This document shows, piece after piece, positions 33,793 to 41,266 of a stretch of 41,406 bases of DNA; the first letter of the stretch is position 1; each line of letters starts with the position of its first letter. Source of the stretch: Hydrogenophilales bacterium (GTDB taxonomy: Bacteria > Pseudomonadota > Gammaproteobacteria > Burkholderiales > Thiobacteraceae). The notes beneath the pieces were generated by a model. The model did no database searches, had not been told where the DNA came from, and saw only the letters and a list, made by a program, of their open reading frames with translations. Location: the NCBI GenBank assembly GCA_016235775.1, contig JACRIU010000054.1, forward strand, positions 1-41,406, read 5' to 3'. The position numbers were made by a program, and so were the translations under genes.

Positions 33793-35178
33793 TTAGGGCC
33801 GGTCGTACACCCATTCCAGCAGCGCGTCCTGTACCGGGCGCCCTGCTTCCGCATGGGGGTGGTTGATGAGGCAAACCACGGCCATGCGCCGGCCTTTCGC
33901 GTCGTGGACATAGCCCGCCAGGGTGCGCACGCCATCAAGCGAGCCGGTCTTGATGTGGGCGTGGCCGGCGACGGCGTTGTCTTTCAGGCGTTTCTTCATG
34001 GTGCCGTCGGTGGCGACGATGGGCAGGGAGGATTCGAATTCCGCGAATGCCGGCGAGTGGAACGCGGCGCGCAGCAAATCGCCGATGTGCCGCGCGCTGA
34101 TGCGTGTCTGACGCGAGAGGCCAGCGCCGTTTCCCATGACCAGTTCCAGAAAATTCAGCCCCTTGGTGGCGAGCAATACATTGACGGCTTGATTGGATTT
34201 TTCCAGTGTCGCCGGGACACCGAGCATTTCCGCGCCGAGCGTCAAATAGAGTTGCCGCGCCATGACGTTGTTGCTGAATTTGTTGATGTCGCGAATGATC
34301 TCGGCGAGTTGGGGCGAGTCGTGGCGGGCAAGCAGCCTTGCATCGGCGGGCGTGACGCCATCGACTATTTGTCCGCGCCACTTGCCGCCCAACTCTTCCC
34401 ACAGCGGCTTGAACAGGGCATGGACGTAGGCAGGGGGATCGAGCAGCGCGAGGTGCATCGATTTTTCGCCGCAGGCGGCCGGGTAGGGGCCGGAGAAGTA
34501 AAGCACCAGTCCTTTCGGTGTCTGCTGCACGCGGTAGGCGAGCGCATCCTTCCAATTGCCGCAGCCGCCCGAGACGAGGCGCACCTGGTTGACGATGCGC
34601 GCCTCCGGAATCGCTACCTCGAAAGCGATGCGAAGTTTTTTGCCATCCTCCTCTGGCAGGAAGCGGATGCGATGGCTGCGAAAATTGAGCAGCAGCGCAT
34701 CCGGCTGCGTGTTGTAAGGTTTATAAGGCTCGCCGTCGAATGCGCCTGGGTCTTCATTCGGAATGTCGAAAACGCCGCGATCGAGCACGATATTGCCCTT
34801 GATCTCGCTAATGCCGCGCGTGCGCAGATCGCGCAGCCAAAGCCAGAAGGTTTCCAGCGTGATCTTGGGATCGCCGTAGCCCTTGATGATCAGGTCTCCG
34901 GTGAGTTTGCCGCCTTTTTGCACACCGTTGGCGTAGAACTCTGTTTTCCACTGATAGGCTGGGCCGAGCGTTTCCAGCGCGGCGTAGGTGGTGACCAGTT
35001 TGATGACCGAGGCCGGATTCATGGCGTGCTCGGCGTTGAGGGCGAGCAGGGGCGCCGGCTGGTTCAAGTCTTGCACGTGGAGCGCGAGCGCCGATTCGGG
35101 GATGTTGGCGCGCTTCAGCGCGTCGGCGATGGGGGCGGGCAGGTCGGCGATCGCGGACCAAGAGGTACAGGCGAGCAC
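33793..35178 (-). CDS. dacB: D-alanyl-D-alanine carboxypeptidase/endopeptidase (PBP4)
   Basis: A class C-type penicillin-binding protein that trims peptidoglycan peptides in the periplasm. The three active-site motifs are present: SVIK in MNPASVIKLVTTYAALE, SNN in INKFSNNVMARQLY, and KTG in HAHIKTGSLDGVRTLAGYV. The large insertion domain between the first two is present. The start is unclear. The GTG at 35178 gives 461 residues, but leaves only a ten-residue leader (LACTSWSAIA before the DLPAP mature end). The upstream in-frame codons, which would give a proper signal peptide (FLRVLRVLCGKGFWTFAVLA), fall inside the repeat at 35200-35282 and contain no ATG, GTG or TTG close by. Confidence 0.9.
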   Translation of the reverse strand: MLACTSWSAIADLPAPIADALKRANIPESALALHVQDLNQPAPLLALNAEHAMNPASVIKLVTTYAALETLGPAYQWKTEFYANGVQKGGKLTGDLIIKGYGDPKITLETFWLWLRDLRTRGISEIKGNIVLDRGVFDIPNEDPGAFDGEPYKPYNTQPDALLLNFRSHRIRFLPEEDGKKLRIAFEVAIPEARIVNQVRLVSGGCGNWKDALAYRVQQTPKGLVLYFSGPYPAACGEKSMHLALLDPPAYVHALFKPLWEELGGKWRGQIVDGVTPADARLLARHDSPQLAEIIRDINKFSNNVMARQLYLTLGAEMLGVPATLEKSNQAVNVLLATKGLNFLELVMGNGAGLSRQTRISARHIGDLLRAAFHSPAFAEFESSLPIVATDGTMKKRLKDNAVAGHAHIKTGSLDGVRTLAGYVHDAKGRRMAVVCLINHPHAEAGRPVQDALLEWVYDRP

Positions 35179-35199
35179 TGCAAAGGTCCAAAACCCTTT

Positions 35200-35282
35200 A
35201 CCGCAGAGGACGCGGAGGACGCGGAGGAAAATGGCGTCAACACAAATGGTTTTCCTCCGCGTTCCTCCGCGTCCTCTGTACC
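35200..35282. repeat. Inverted repeat of GCGGAGGAC-like units (member 2)
   Basis: Left arm 35200-35231 (GCAGAGGAC, GCGGAGGAC, GCGGAGGA units) and right arm 35250-35282 are nearly perfect inverted copies, with a loop of 18 bp. The build of the element (tandem purine-rich units of 9-10 bp arranged as a palindrome) matches members at 13386 and 41172, but with GCGGAGGAC in place of the CACAGAG sequence. It overlaps the region that should encode the dacB signal peptide. Confidence 0.85.
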
Positions 35283-35320
35283 CCGGAGGGCAGGCTGCGC
35301 GCCGGTTCAAGCTTATAGGT

Positions 35321-36358
35321 TCAATGTTGCTGAGTAAGATCATGAACATACCAATCCATCGCGACTTTGAGTCCTTCGCGGATGGTATGCGTTGGCTGGT
35401 ATTGCAGCAAGGTCTTGGCCTTGCCGATATCCGCGAGTGAATGCAGCACATCGCCGGCGCGGAAATCCCGATACACCGGCTGGTAATCGGCCAAGTAAGG
35501 GAAACGCGGTGCAAGTTCGCTACGGAGTGATTCGAACAATTGATTGAGCGAGGTGCGTTCGCCCACCGCGACGTTGTAGACCTGGTTGCGCGCCGCCGGA
35601 TCGACGCTGGTGGCGGCGAGCAGATTCGCCTGCACGGTGTTGTCGATATAGCAGAAGTCGCGGCTGGTTTCGCCATCGCCGTTGATGTATACCGGCTCGT
35701 GCTTGATCATGGAGGCGATCCATTTCGGAATCACCGCCGCATACGCGCCGTCCGGGTCTTGGCGCTGGCCGAAGATGTTGAAGTAGCGCAGCCCGATGGT
35801 GGTGAAGCCATAGCAGCGCGCGAACACATCGCCATACAGCTCGTTCACATATTTGGTGACGGCATAGGGCGAGAGCGGGCCGCCGATTTGGTCTTCCACT
35901 TTCGGCAAGCCGGGGTGGTCGCCGTAAGTGGAGCTGGACGCCGCATACACGAAGGCCTTCACGCCCGCATCGCGCGCCGCCACCAGCATGTGCAGGAAGC
36001 CGGTGATGTTGCTGCTGTTGGTGAGAATCGGGTCTTCGATCGAGCGCGGCACGGAGCCCAGCGCGGCTTGGTGCAAGACGTAATCGGCCTCGGCACAGGC
36101 TTTACGGCAGGTGTCCAGATCGCAGATGTCGCCCCGGATCATTTGAAACCGGCCCCATTGCGCGGACGTGACGCGTTGCTGCACCTGATCCAGATTGCGC
36201 TGGTGGCCGGTGGAGAAATTATCCAAGCCTACGACGCGTTGATCGAGCTTGAGCAAGATCTCCAATAGATTGGAGCCGATGAAACCGGCCACGCCGGTGA
36301 CGAGCCAAGCGCGGGGGGATAGTCTCAGGGTTTGCTGTAGGGAGGTGTAGGCGCTCAA
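35321..36358 (-). CDS. UDP-N-acetyl-sugar C4-epimerase (WbpP/TviC type)
   Basis: A 345-residue short-chain dehydrogenase-type epimerase. The NAD-binding motif is [19 protein letters not shown], and the catalytic set is S in [12 protein letters not shown] and YxxxK in [37 protein letters not shown] and [16 protein letters not shown] are the substrate-side blocks seen in WbpP and TviC, enzymes that interconvert UDP-GlcNAc(A) and UDP-GalNAc(A). The N-terminal [14 protein letters not shown] extension before the Rossmann motif is typical of this subgroup. It lies 48 bp downstream of the dehydrogenase gene, the classical pair for capsule, Vi or O-antigen sugars; no glycosyltransferase is present here. 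Confidence 0.92.
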   Translation of the reverse strand: MSAYTSLQQTLRLSPRAWLVTGVAGFIGSNLLEILLKLDQRVVGLDNFSTGHQRNLDQVQQRVTSAQWGRFQMIRGDICDLDTCRKACAEADYVLHQAALGSVPRSIEDPILTNSSNITGFLHMLVAARDAGVKAFVYAASSSTYGDHPGLPKVEDQIGGPLSPYAVTKYVNELYGDVFARCYGFTTIGLRYFNIFGQRQDPDGAYAAVIPKWIASMIKHEPVYINGDGETSRDFCYIDNTVQANLLAATSVDPAARNQVYNVAVGERTSLNQLFESLRSELAPRFPYLADYQPVYRDFRAGDVLHSLADIGKAKTLLQYQPTHTIREGLKVAMDWYVHDLTQQH

Positions 36359-36385
36359 ACTGATTGCTCCAGAAAAAAATGATTT

Positions 36386-36410
36386 GCCGGCAGGAGGCCG
36401 GCGCTGCTAC
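36386..36410 (-). repeat. REP-like hairpin supplying the dehydrogenase stop codon
   Basis: On the minus strand: GTAG (36410-36407), then GCCGGC (36402-36397), CTCCT and GCCGGC (36391-36386). The TAG of the foot is the stop of the dehydrogenase gene. The same family occurs at 40561-40582. Confidence 0.8.
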
Positions 36411-37687
36411 AGGCGCCAGAGCGCGATGCCGGCCGCCGCAACGGCCTTCGGATCGAAGATCGCTTTTACATCGACCAAGACGCCCTTGTTCGCGAATTTG
36501 CTTTGGTACTCGGCGAGCGGTTTGGCGACAAATTCCTGGTGCGACACCGCGACCACGACCGCATCCGATTTTGGCAATTTATCCCACGACTCCAAGGTGA
36601 TGCCGTATTCGTGCAAGGCTTCTTGTTGATCCGGCACGGGATCGTGCACATGCACTTCGATGCCATAGCTGATGAGTTCGTGAATCACGTCGATCACGCG
36701 CGAGTTGCGCAGATCGGGGCAATTTTCCTTGAAGGTGAGCCCCAGCACGCTGACCTTGGCGCCCTTGACATGGCTGCCGGCGGCGATCATTTCCTTCACC
36801 GTCTGTTCGGCGATGAACTTGCCCATGCCGTCATTGATGCGGCGGCCGGCCAAAATGACTTGCGGGTGATAGCCCAGCATGTCGGCCTTGTGCGTCAGAT
36901 AATACGGATCGACGCCGATGCAGTGCCCCCCCACCAGACCGGGGCGGAAGGGCAGGAAGTTCCATTTGGTGCCGGCGGCCTTGAGCACTTCCAGCGTGTC
37001 GATGCCGATTTTGTGGAAAATCAGCGAGAGCTCGTTCATCAGCGCGATGTTCAGATCGCGCTGGGTGTTTTCGATCACCTTGGCGGCCTCCGCCACTTTG
37101 ATGCTGGACGCGCGGTGCACGCCGGCGACGATGATCGATTCATACAATTGGGCGACTTTCTCCAGCGTATCGGCGTCATCGCCCGCCACCACTTTGAGAA
37201 TCTTGGTCAGCGTGTGTTCTTTGTCGCCCGGATTGATGCGCTCGGGCGAATAGCCGACGTGGAAATCCTGTTTCCACTTCAGGCCGGAATGTTTTTCCAG
37301 AATCGGGATGCACACTTCTTCGGTCGCGCCGGGGTAAACCGTGGATTCGTACACCACGATCGCGCCTTTTTTCAGATTCTTGCCGACGGAGGTCGAGGAG
37401 CCGACCAGCGGGCTGAAATCCGGTTGATGCGCCTCGTCCACCGGGGTGGGCACGGCCACGATGAGGTAATCGCAATGTTTGAGTTCGGTGGGGTCGGTGG
37501 TGACGGTGAGCTGGGTGGCGGCTTTCAGGTCTTCGCTCGACACCTCGCCGGTCGGGTCGCAAAAACGTTTATAGCTCTCGACTTTTTCGGTCGAGAGATC
37601 AAAGCCGATGGTTTGGCATTTCTTGCCGAATTCCATGGCCAATGGCAGACCCACATAACCCAGCCCTACGACACCCACGATACTCAT
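36407..37687 (-). CDS. UDP-N-acetyl-hexosamine 6-dehydrogenase (TviB/WbpO type)
   Basis: A 426-residue nucleotide-sugar dehydrogenase that oxidises UDP-GlcNAc or UDP-GalNAc to the uronic acid. The N-terminal NAD motif is IVGVVGLGYVGLPLAMEFG. The middle blocks are VPTPVDEAHQPDF, YESTVYPGATEEVC and GYSPERINPGD. The catalytic Cys region is GLVGGHCIGVDPYYLTHKA, and the C-terminal domain has VLGLTFKENCPDLRNSRVIDVIHEL. Length and signature fit TviB/WbpO rather than glucose-specific UDP-Glc dehydrogenase. It precedes the epimerase gene, so the pair should make UDP-GalNAcA or a related sugar. The end (GIALWRL, then TAG) runs into the REP-like foot. Confidence 0.93.
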   Translation of the reverse strand: MSIVGVVGLGYVGLPLAMEFGKKCQTIGFDLSTEKVESYKRFCDPTGEVSSEDLKAATQLTVTTDPTELKHCDYLIVAVPTPVDEAHQPDFSPLVGSSTSVGKNLKKGAIVVYESTVYPGATEEVCIPILEKHSGLKWKQDFHVGYSPERINPGDKEHTLTKILKVVAGDDADTLEKVAQLYESIIVAGVHRASSIKVAEAAKVIENTQRDLNIALMNELSLIFHKIGIDTLEVLKAAGTKWNFLPFRPGLVGGHCIGVDPYYLTHKADMLGYHPQVILAGRRINDGMGKFIAEQTVKEMIAAGSHVKGAKVSVLGLTFKENCPDLRNSRVIDVIHELISYGIEVHVHDPVPDQQEALHEYGITLESWDKLPKSDAVVVAVSHQEFVAKPLAEYQSKFANKGVLVDVKAIFDPKAVAAAGIALWRL

Positions 37688-37726
37688 GTTGAAAATTCCT
37701 CTTGTTGATTGATTTTTAGGCGCATT

Positions 37727-37743
37727 TTACCGGATACCGGTAA
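37727..37743. promoter_or_regulatory. Perfect 17-bp palindrome in a divergent promoter region
   Basis: TTACCGG-ATA-CCGGTAA lies between the divergent dehydrogenase (start 37687) and serine protease (start 37807) genes, about 40-80 bp from each. It looks like a regulator operator. No local regulator gene accounts for it, and it has no T run, so a terminator is unlikely. Confidence 0.5.
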
Positions 37744-37806
37744 TGCCTGTAAGTGGCTGCGGTTTACGTATAATGAAGCTTACAGATGATGGAGGCATGA
37801 CAAATC

Positions 37807-38580
37807 ATGAAGATACGCATTCGTCCCATTTTTACCGCTGTGCTTAGCGTCCTGGTGTTTGCAGTTTCCATGCCAGGCCGCGCCGATTTGCCCCAGACCT
37901 TAGCGAAAGTTAAGCCCTCCATTGTCGGGGTGGGCAGCATACAGCCGACCCGCAATCCGGCGCGCATGTTTTATGGCACCGGGTTCGCGGTGGGGGATGG
38001 CTTGACGGTCGTCACCAATGTGCATGTGCTGCCGCCGGTATTGGAAACGGAGCAACTGGAGCAGTTGGTGGTGCTCTCGGGCGATGCGCGCAACCCCGTG
38101 ATGCGCGAAGCCAAGACCATCGCGATCGACCGGGAGCATGACATTGCGGTGTTGCGCATCAAAGGCGATCCTTTGCCCGCGCTTACCTTGGGTGATTCGA
38201 ATGCGATGCGCGAAGGATCGACGGTGGCGTTCACCGGATTCCCCCTGGGCATGCTGCTTGGCTTGTATCCTGCCACGCACCGCGGGGTGGTGGCGGCGAT
38301 CACGCCGTATGTCGTTCCCACCGTCAATTCGCGCCAATTGGAAGTCAAAACCATTAGGCGTTTGGGGCGGCCGTTCAATGTGTTTCAACTCGACGCCGTT
38401 GCTTATCCCGGCAACAGCGGCAGCCCGATGTACGATCCGGAAACCGGCATGGTGTATGGCGTGCTCAATAGCGTGTTCGTGAAAGAGTCGAAAGAAAACC
38501 TGCTCAAGCAGCCCTCCGGCATCAGTTATGTGATTCCCAGCAACCATATTCGGGAATTGCTGGCGCGCCCCGCGCAATAG
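37807..38580 (+). CDS. Exported trypsin-like serine protease
   Basis: A 257-residue periplasmic or secreted protease. The signal peptide is MKIRIRPIFTAVLSVLVFAVSMPGRA. The triad is visible as H73 in VTNVHVL, D112 in REHDIAVLRI and S204 in AYPGNSGSPM. GTGFAVGDGLTVVTN and GLYPATHRGVVAAITPYV fit the trypsin_2/DegP-like fold, but there is no PDZ domain, so it is a single-domain protease. The frame ends two bases before the stop of the convergent bioA gene. The ATG follows a weak GGAGGC ribosome binding site (37791-37796). Confidence 0.88.
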   Translation: MKIRIRPIFTAVLSVLVFAVSMPGRADLPQTLAKVKPSIVGVGSIQPTRNPARMFYGTGFAVGDGLTVVTNVHVLPPVLETEQLEQLVVLSGDARNPVMREAKTIAIDREHDIAVLRIKGDPLPALTLGDSNAMREGSTVAFTGFPLGMLLGLYPATHRGVVAAITPYVVPTVNSRQLEVKTIRRLGRPFNVFQLDAVAYPGNSGSPMYDPETGMVYGVLNSVFVKESKENLLKQPSGISYVIPSNHIRELLARPAQ

Positions 38581-38581
38581 A

Positions 38582-39889
38582 TCAGCCCTCCAGGCACGCT
38601 AGTGTGCCTTGGATCAACAGCGCCATTTCCTCCTCTTCCATTACATACGGCGGCATGAAATACACCGTAGGGCCGAGCGGGCGCAAGAGCAGGCCGCGCC
38701 GCAAGGCGGCTTGATAAAAACCCTGGCTGAAATTCGGCTTGGTGTCTGCTATGTCGAATGCCCAGATCATGCCCAGATGGCGGAAATGGCGCACCCGGGG
38801 ATGATCGCGCAGCGGCTGCATGGCTTGGGTAAATTGCGCGGCTTTGATGCGGTTCACTGCGATCACGTCGTCCTGCGCGAAAATATCCAGCGTCGCCAAT
38901 GCCGCGCGGCAGGCCAGCGGATTGCCGGTGTAAGAGTGCGAGTGCAGAAATCCGCGTGCTACCTCATCGTGATAGAAGGCCTGGTAAATCGTATCGCTGG
39001 TCATCACCGCCGATAGCGGCAGATAGCCCCCGGTCAGGCCTTTCGATAAACACAGAAAATCCGGCGCGATGCCCGCCTGCTCGCAGGCGAACATCGTCCC
39101 TGTCCGTCCAAAACCGACCGCAATTTCATCTGCAATCAAATGCACACTGAACTGGTTGCACAGTTCGCGTGCACGTTTTAAATAGATCGGATGGTGCATC
39201 GCCATGCCCCCCGCGCATTGCACCAGCGGCTCCACGATCAGCGCGGCGGTGCTGGCGTGATGCTGTTCAAGGTAGTGCGCCAGGGCTTCGGCGCAGCGCA
39301 GCGCATAGGCCTCCGCAGTTTCGCCGGGCTCCGCCAGCCGCGCATCGGGCGAGGGTGTTTGATAAGTCTGGCGCAAGAGCGGCGCGTAGGTATCCTTGAA
39401 CAGCGCCACATCGGTCACCGAGAGCGCGCCCAGGGTTTCGCCGTGATAGCCGTTGGCCACGCTCACGAAGCCGGTCTTTTCAGGCTGCCCGCTGTTGCGC
39501 CAAAAATGAAAGCTCATCTTCAATGCGATCTCGATCGCGGAGGCGCCGTCCGAGCCGTAAAAGCAATGCCCCAAATTTCCCGGCGCGAGCCGGGCGAGCC
39601 GTTCCGATAGCTCGATCACCGGCGCGTGGGTGAAGCCGGCGAGCATGACGTGTTCGAGTTTTTCCAGTTGATCCTTGAGCGCGGCATTGATGCGCGGATT
39701 GGCGTGGCCGAACAGATTCACCCACCACGAGCTGATGGCGTCGAGATAGCGTTTGTCCTCGAAGTCGTACAGCCACACGCCCCGGCCATGGCTGATCGGA
39801 ATCAGCGGCAGCCGCTCGTGCTGTTTCATTTGCGTGCAGGGGTGCCAGACGGCTTTGCTGCTGCGGTTTAAATAATCGGCATTCTTCAT
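38582..39889 (-). CDS. bioA: Adenosylmethionine-8-amino-7-oxononanoate aminotransferase
   Basis: A 435-residue PLP enzyme of biotin synthesis that converts KAPA to DAPA using AdoMet. Signature blocks are VWHPCTQM near the start, DAISSWWVNLFGHANPRIN, FYGSDGASAIEIALKMSFHFW, SVANGYHGETLGALSVTD, LIADEIAVGFGRTGTMFACEQAGIAPDFLCLSKGLTGGYLPLSAVMTS with the PLP Lys in SKG, and HSHSYTGNPLACRAAL. The start MKNADYLNRSSKAVWHP (39889) is chosen over the longer frame to 40042. No other bio gene is in the window. Confidence 0.95.
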   Translation of the reverse strand: MKNADYLNRSSKAVWHPCTQMKQHERLPLIPISHGRGVWLYDFEDKRYLDAISSWWVNLFGHANPRINAALKDQLEKLEHVMLAGFTHAPVIELSERLARLAPGNLGHCFYGSDGASAIEIALKMSFHFWRNSGQPEKTGFVSVANGYHGETLGALSVTDVALFKDTYAPLLRQTYQTPSPDARLAEPGETAEAYALRCAEALAHYLEQHHASTAALIVEPLVQCAGGMAMHHPIYLKRARELCNQFSVHLIADEIAVGFGRTGTMFACEQAGIAPDFLCLSKGLTGGYLPLSAVMTSDTIYQAFYHDEVARGFLHSHSYTGNPLACRAALATLDIFAQDDVIAVNRIKAAQFTQAMQPLRDHPRVRHFRHLGMIWAFDIADTKPNFSQGFYQAALRRGLLLRPLGPTVYFMPPYVMEEEEMALLIQGTLACLEG

Positions 39890-39995
39890 GAGGTACGGTT
39901 GAGCTTGGCCCAAGTCAAGTTTAATATCGTATTTTACGGGGTAAATCGCCTTTCCCGCTGCTCGGTGGGAGCGGATCAGTAATAGGGTCGCAGCA

Positions 39996-40577
39996 ATGCA
40001 ACGACAAATTCTCGCGCTGGATATGGCCGGCACGCCGCGCAAGTGGGTGAGCGCGGAGAATGCCGTTGCCTATTACGCCAAGGGCGTGGTGGCGTATGAA
40101 TTCGGCGCGGCGGAGATGATTTTTCATGGCGGCTGGCAGCGCAACGGCGCGCGCTCCTGCATACGCGTGAGCAATATCGTCGCGGTGCGCGGTCCGGAAT
40201 TCATCACGCGCGACTACAGCCGCACGCCGCTCCTGTCCAGCGATAAGCTGTATGTGCGGGACCGGCATTTGTGCGCCTACTGCGGCGTGCAATATCGCGA
40301 GCGAGAGTTGTCGCGCGACCATGTGATTCCCGTGGCGCGCGGCGGGCGCGATACCTGGATGAATCTGGTGACGGCGTGCCGCGCGTGCAATGTGCGCAAA
40401 GCCAATCGCACGCCAGAGCAAGCTCATATGCCGCTAGTGTATTTGCCTTATATCCCCTCGCGCTGGGAAGATTTTATTCTGGTCAACCGCCACATCCTCG
40501 CCGACCAGATGGAATATCTGCTGGCCAAAGTTCCCAGCACCAGCCGCTTGCGCGCAACTTGTAGCGCCGGCTTCTAG
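39996..40577 (+). CDS. HNH endonuclease family protein
   Basis: A 193-residue protein with a zinc-finger-type HNH motif: LCAYCGVQYRERELSRDHVIPVARGGRDTWMNLVTACRACNVRKANRTPEQA, i.e. CxxC, DHxxP, N and CxxCN. The N-terminal 80 residues (LDMAGTPRKWVSAENAVAYYAKGVVAYEFG) and the GPEFITRDYSRTPLLSSDKLY segment are shared by many stand-alone HNH proteins of bacterial chromosomes, whose role may be housekeeping rather than mobile. The last codons (TCSAGF then TAG) are read from the REP-like hairpin at 40561-40582, so the natural C-terminus may have been shifted. Confidence 0.88.
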   Translation: MQRQILALDMAGTPRKWVSAENAVAYYAKGVVAYEFGAAEMIFHGGWQRNGARSCIRVSNIVAVRGPEFITRDYSRTPLLSSDKLYVRDRHLCAYCGVQYRERELSRDHVIPVARGGRDTWMNLVTACRACNVRKANRTPEQAHMPLVYLPYIPSRWEDFILVNRHILADQMEYLLAKVPSTSRLRATCSAGF

Positions 40578-40582
40578 CCGGC
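40561..40582 (+). repeat. REP-like hairpin overlapping the HNH gene end
   Basis: GTAG (40561-40564), GCCGGC (40566-40571), TTCTA, GCCGGC (40577-40582). The HNH stop TAG (40575-40577) is inside the loop. Same family as 36386-36410. Confidence 0.78.
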
Positions 40583-40690
40583 AAGGTTTATGGCGCATGC
40601 CGCGGGCATGGATCGGCGTGCGCAAAATCAATAATTTATTGATTTATATAAATTAACAAGCGCTGTCCTGTAACTATTTTTCTCTTGTCC

Positions 40691-40718
40691 CTTGAAATCA
40701 GCAAGGGAAGCCCCTATT
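40691..40718 (+). promoter_or_regulatory. Sigma32-type heat-shock promoter of groESL
   Basis: CTTGAAA (40691-40697) and CCCCTATT (40711-40718) are separated by 13 bp, matching the sigma32 pattern. It lies about 150 bp before groES and immediately upstream of the CIRCE element. Confidence 0.85.
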
Positions 40719-40719
40719 A

Positions 40720-40746
40720 TTAGCACTCAAGAAGCGCGAGTGCTAA
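40720..40746. promoter_or_regulatory. CIRCE element (HrcA operator)
   Basis: TTAGCACTC (40720-40728), nine bases, GAGTGCTAA (40738-40746): a perfect match to CIRCE, bound by the repressor HrcA. It begins two bases after the sigma32-type -10 region, so it overlaps the expected transcription start. Confidence 0.97.
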
Positions 40747-40861
40747 CACACCGCGTTTTTCGTTTAAACCGGGTGAATTCGCGGCCCTCAGCTGTTTTTC
40801 ACCCTTCCCATTTGTTAAAACCGCTTTATTCCAAATTAGAGCTAACAGGAGATCAAAGAGA

Positions 40862-41152
40862 ATGAAAATTCGTCCCCTGCATGACCGAGTGATCGTCAAG
40901 CGTATCGAAGAAGAGCGCAAGACCGCTTCCGGCATCGTGATTCCCGACAGTGCAACCGAAAAGCCGGATCAAGGCGAAGTCAAAGCCGTCGGCCCCGGCA
41001 AAAAAGATGAGAACGGCAAAGTGATCGCGATGGATTTAAAAGTCGGCGACCGCGTGTTGTTCGGCAAATATTCCGGCCAGGTTGTCAAAGTGGAAGGCGA
41101 AGAGCTGCTCGTGATGCGAGAAGAAGACATCATGGGTGTAGTCGAGGCTTAA
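40862..41152 (+). CDS. groES: Co-chaperonin GroES
   Basis: A 96-residue GroEL lid protein: [46 protein letters not shown], containing the mobile loop, then [34 protein letters not shown]. Full length. Preceded by an AACAGGAGATC ribosome binding site. It is under the sigma32-type promoter and CIRCE. The gap to groEL (114 bp) is longer than usual because it holds an inverted repeat. Confidence 0.98.
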   Translation: MKIRPLHDRVIVKRIEEERKTASGIVIPDSATEKPDQGEVKAVGPGKKDENGKVIAMDLKVGDRVLFGKYSGQVVKVEGEELLVMREEDIMGVVEA

Positions 41153-41171
41153 TCAACCCTAACCCCCTTTC

Positions 41172-41239
41172 GCCACAGAGATCACAGAGGCCACAGAGAA
41201 AACCGCGCATTCCTCTGTGTTCTCTGTGATCTCTGTGGC
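41172..41239. repeat. Inverted repeat of CACAGAG units between groES and groEL (member 3)
   Basis: Arms at 41172-41198 and 41213-41239 match at 25 of 27 positions around a 14-bp loop. The units ACAGAG(A/G) recur three times per arm. It is the same family as 13386-13511. The hairpin lies inside the groESL operon 20 bp after groES and 27 bp before groEL, so it must be crossed by transcription of groEL. No T run follows it. Confidence 0.9.
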
Positions 41240-41266
41240 AAAAAAAGATTTTCAAGGAGATTATAA

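Noticed and set aside
36503..37708. 401-codon plus-strand frame opposite the sugar dehydrogenase
   Set aside because: Shadow of a well-conserved gene on the minus strand.
41161..41260. CACAGAG units read as a CRISPR-like array
   Set aside because: Units are 8-10 bp without spacers and are arranged as an inverted repeat; no cas genes are present.
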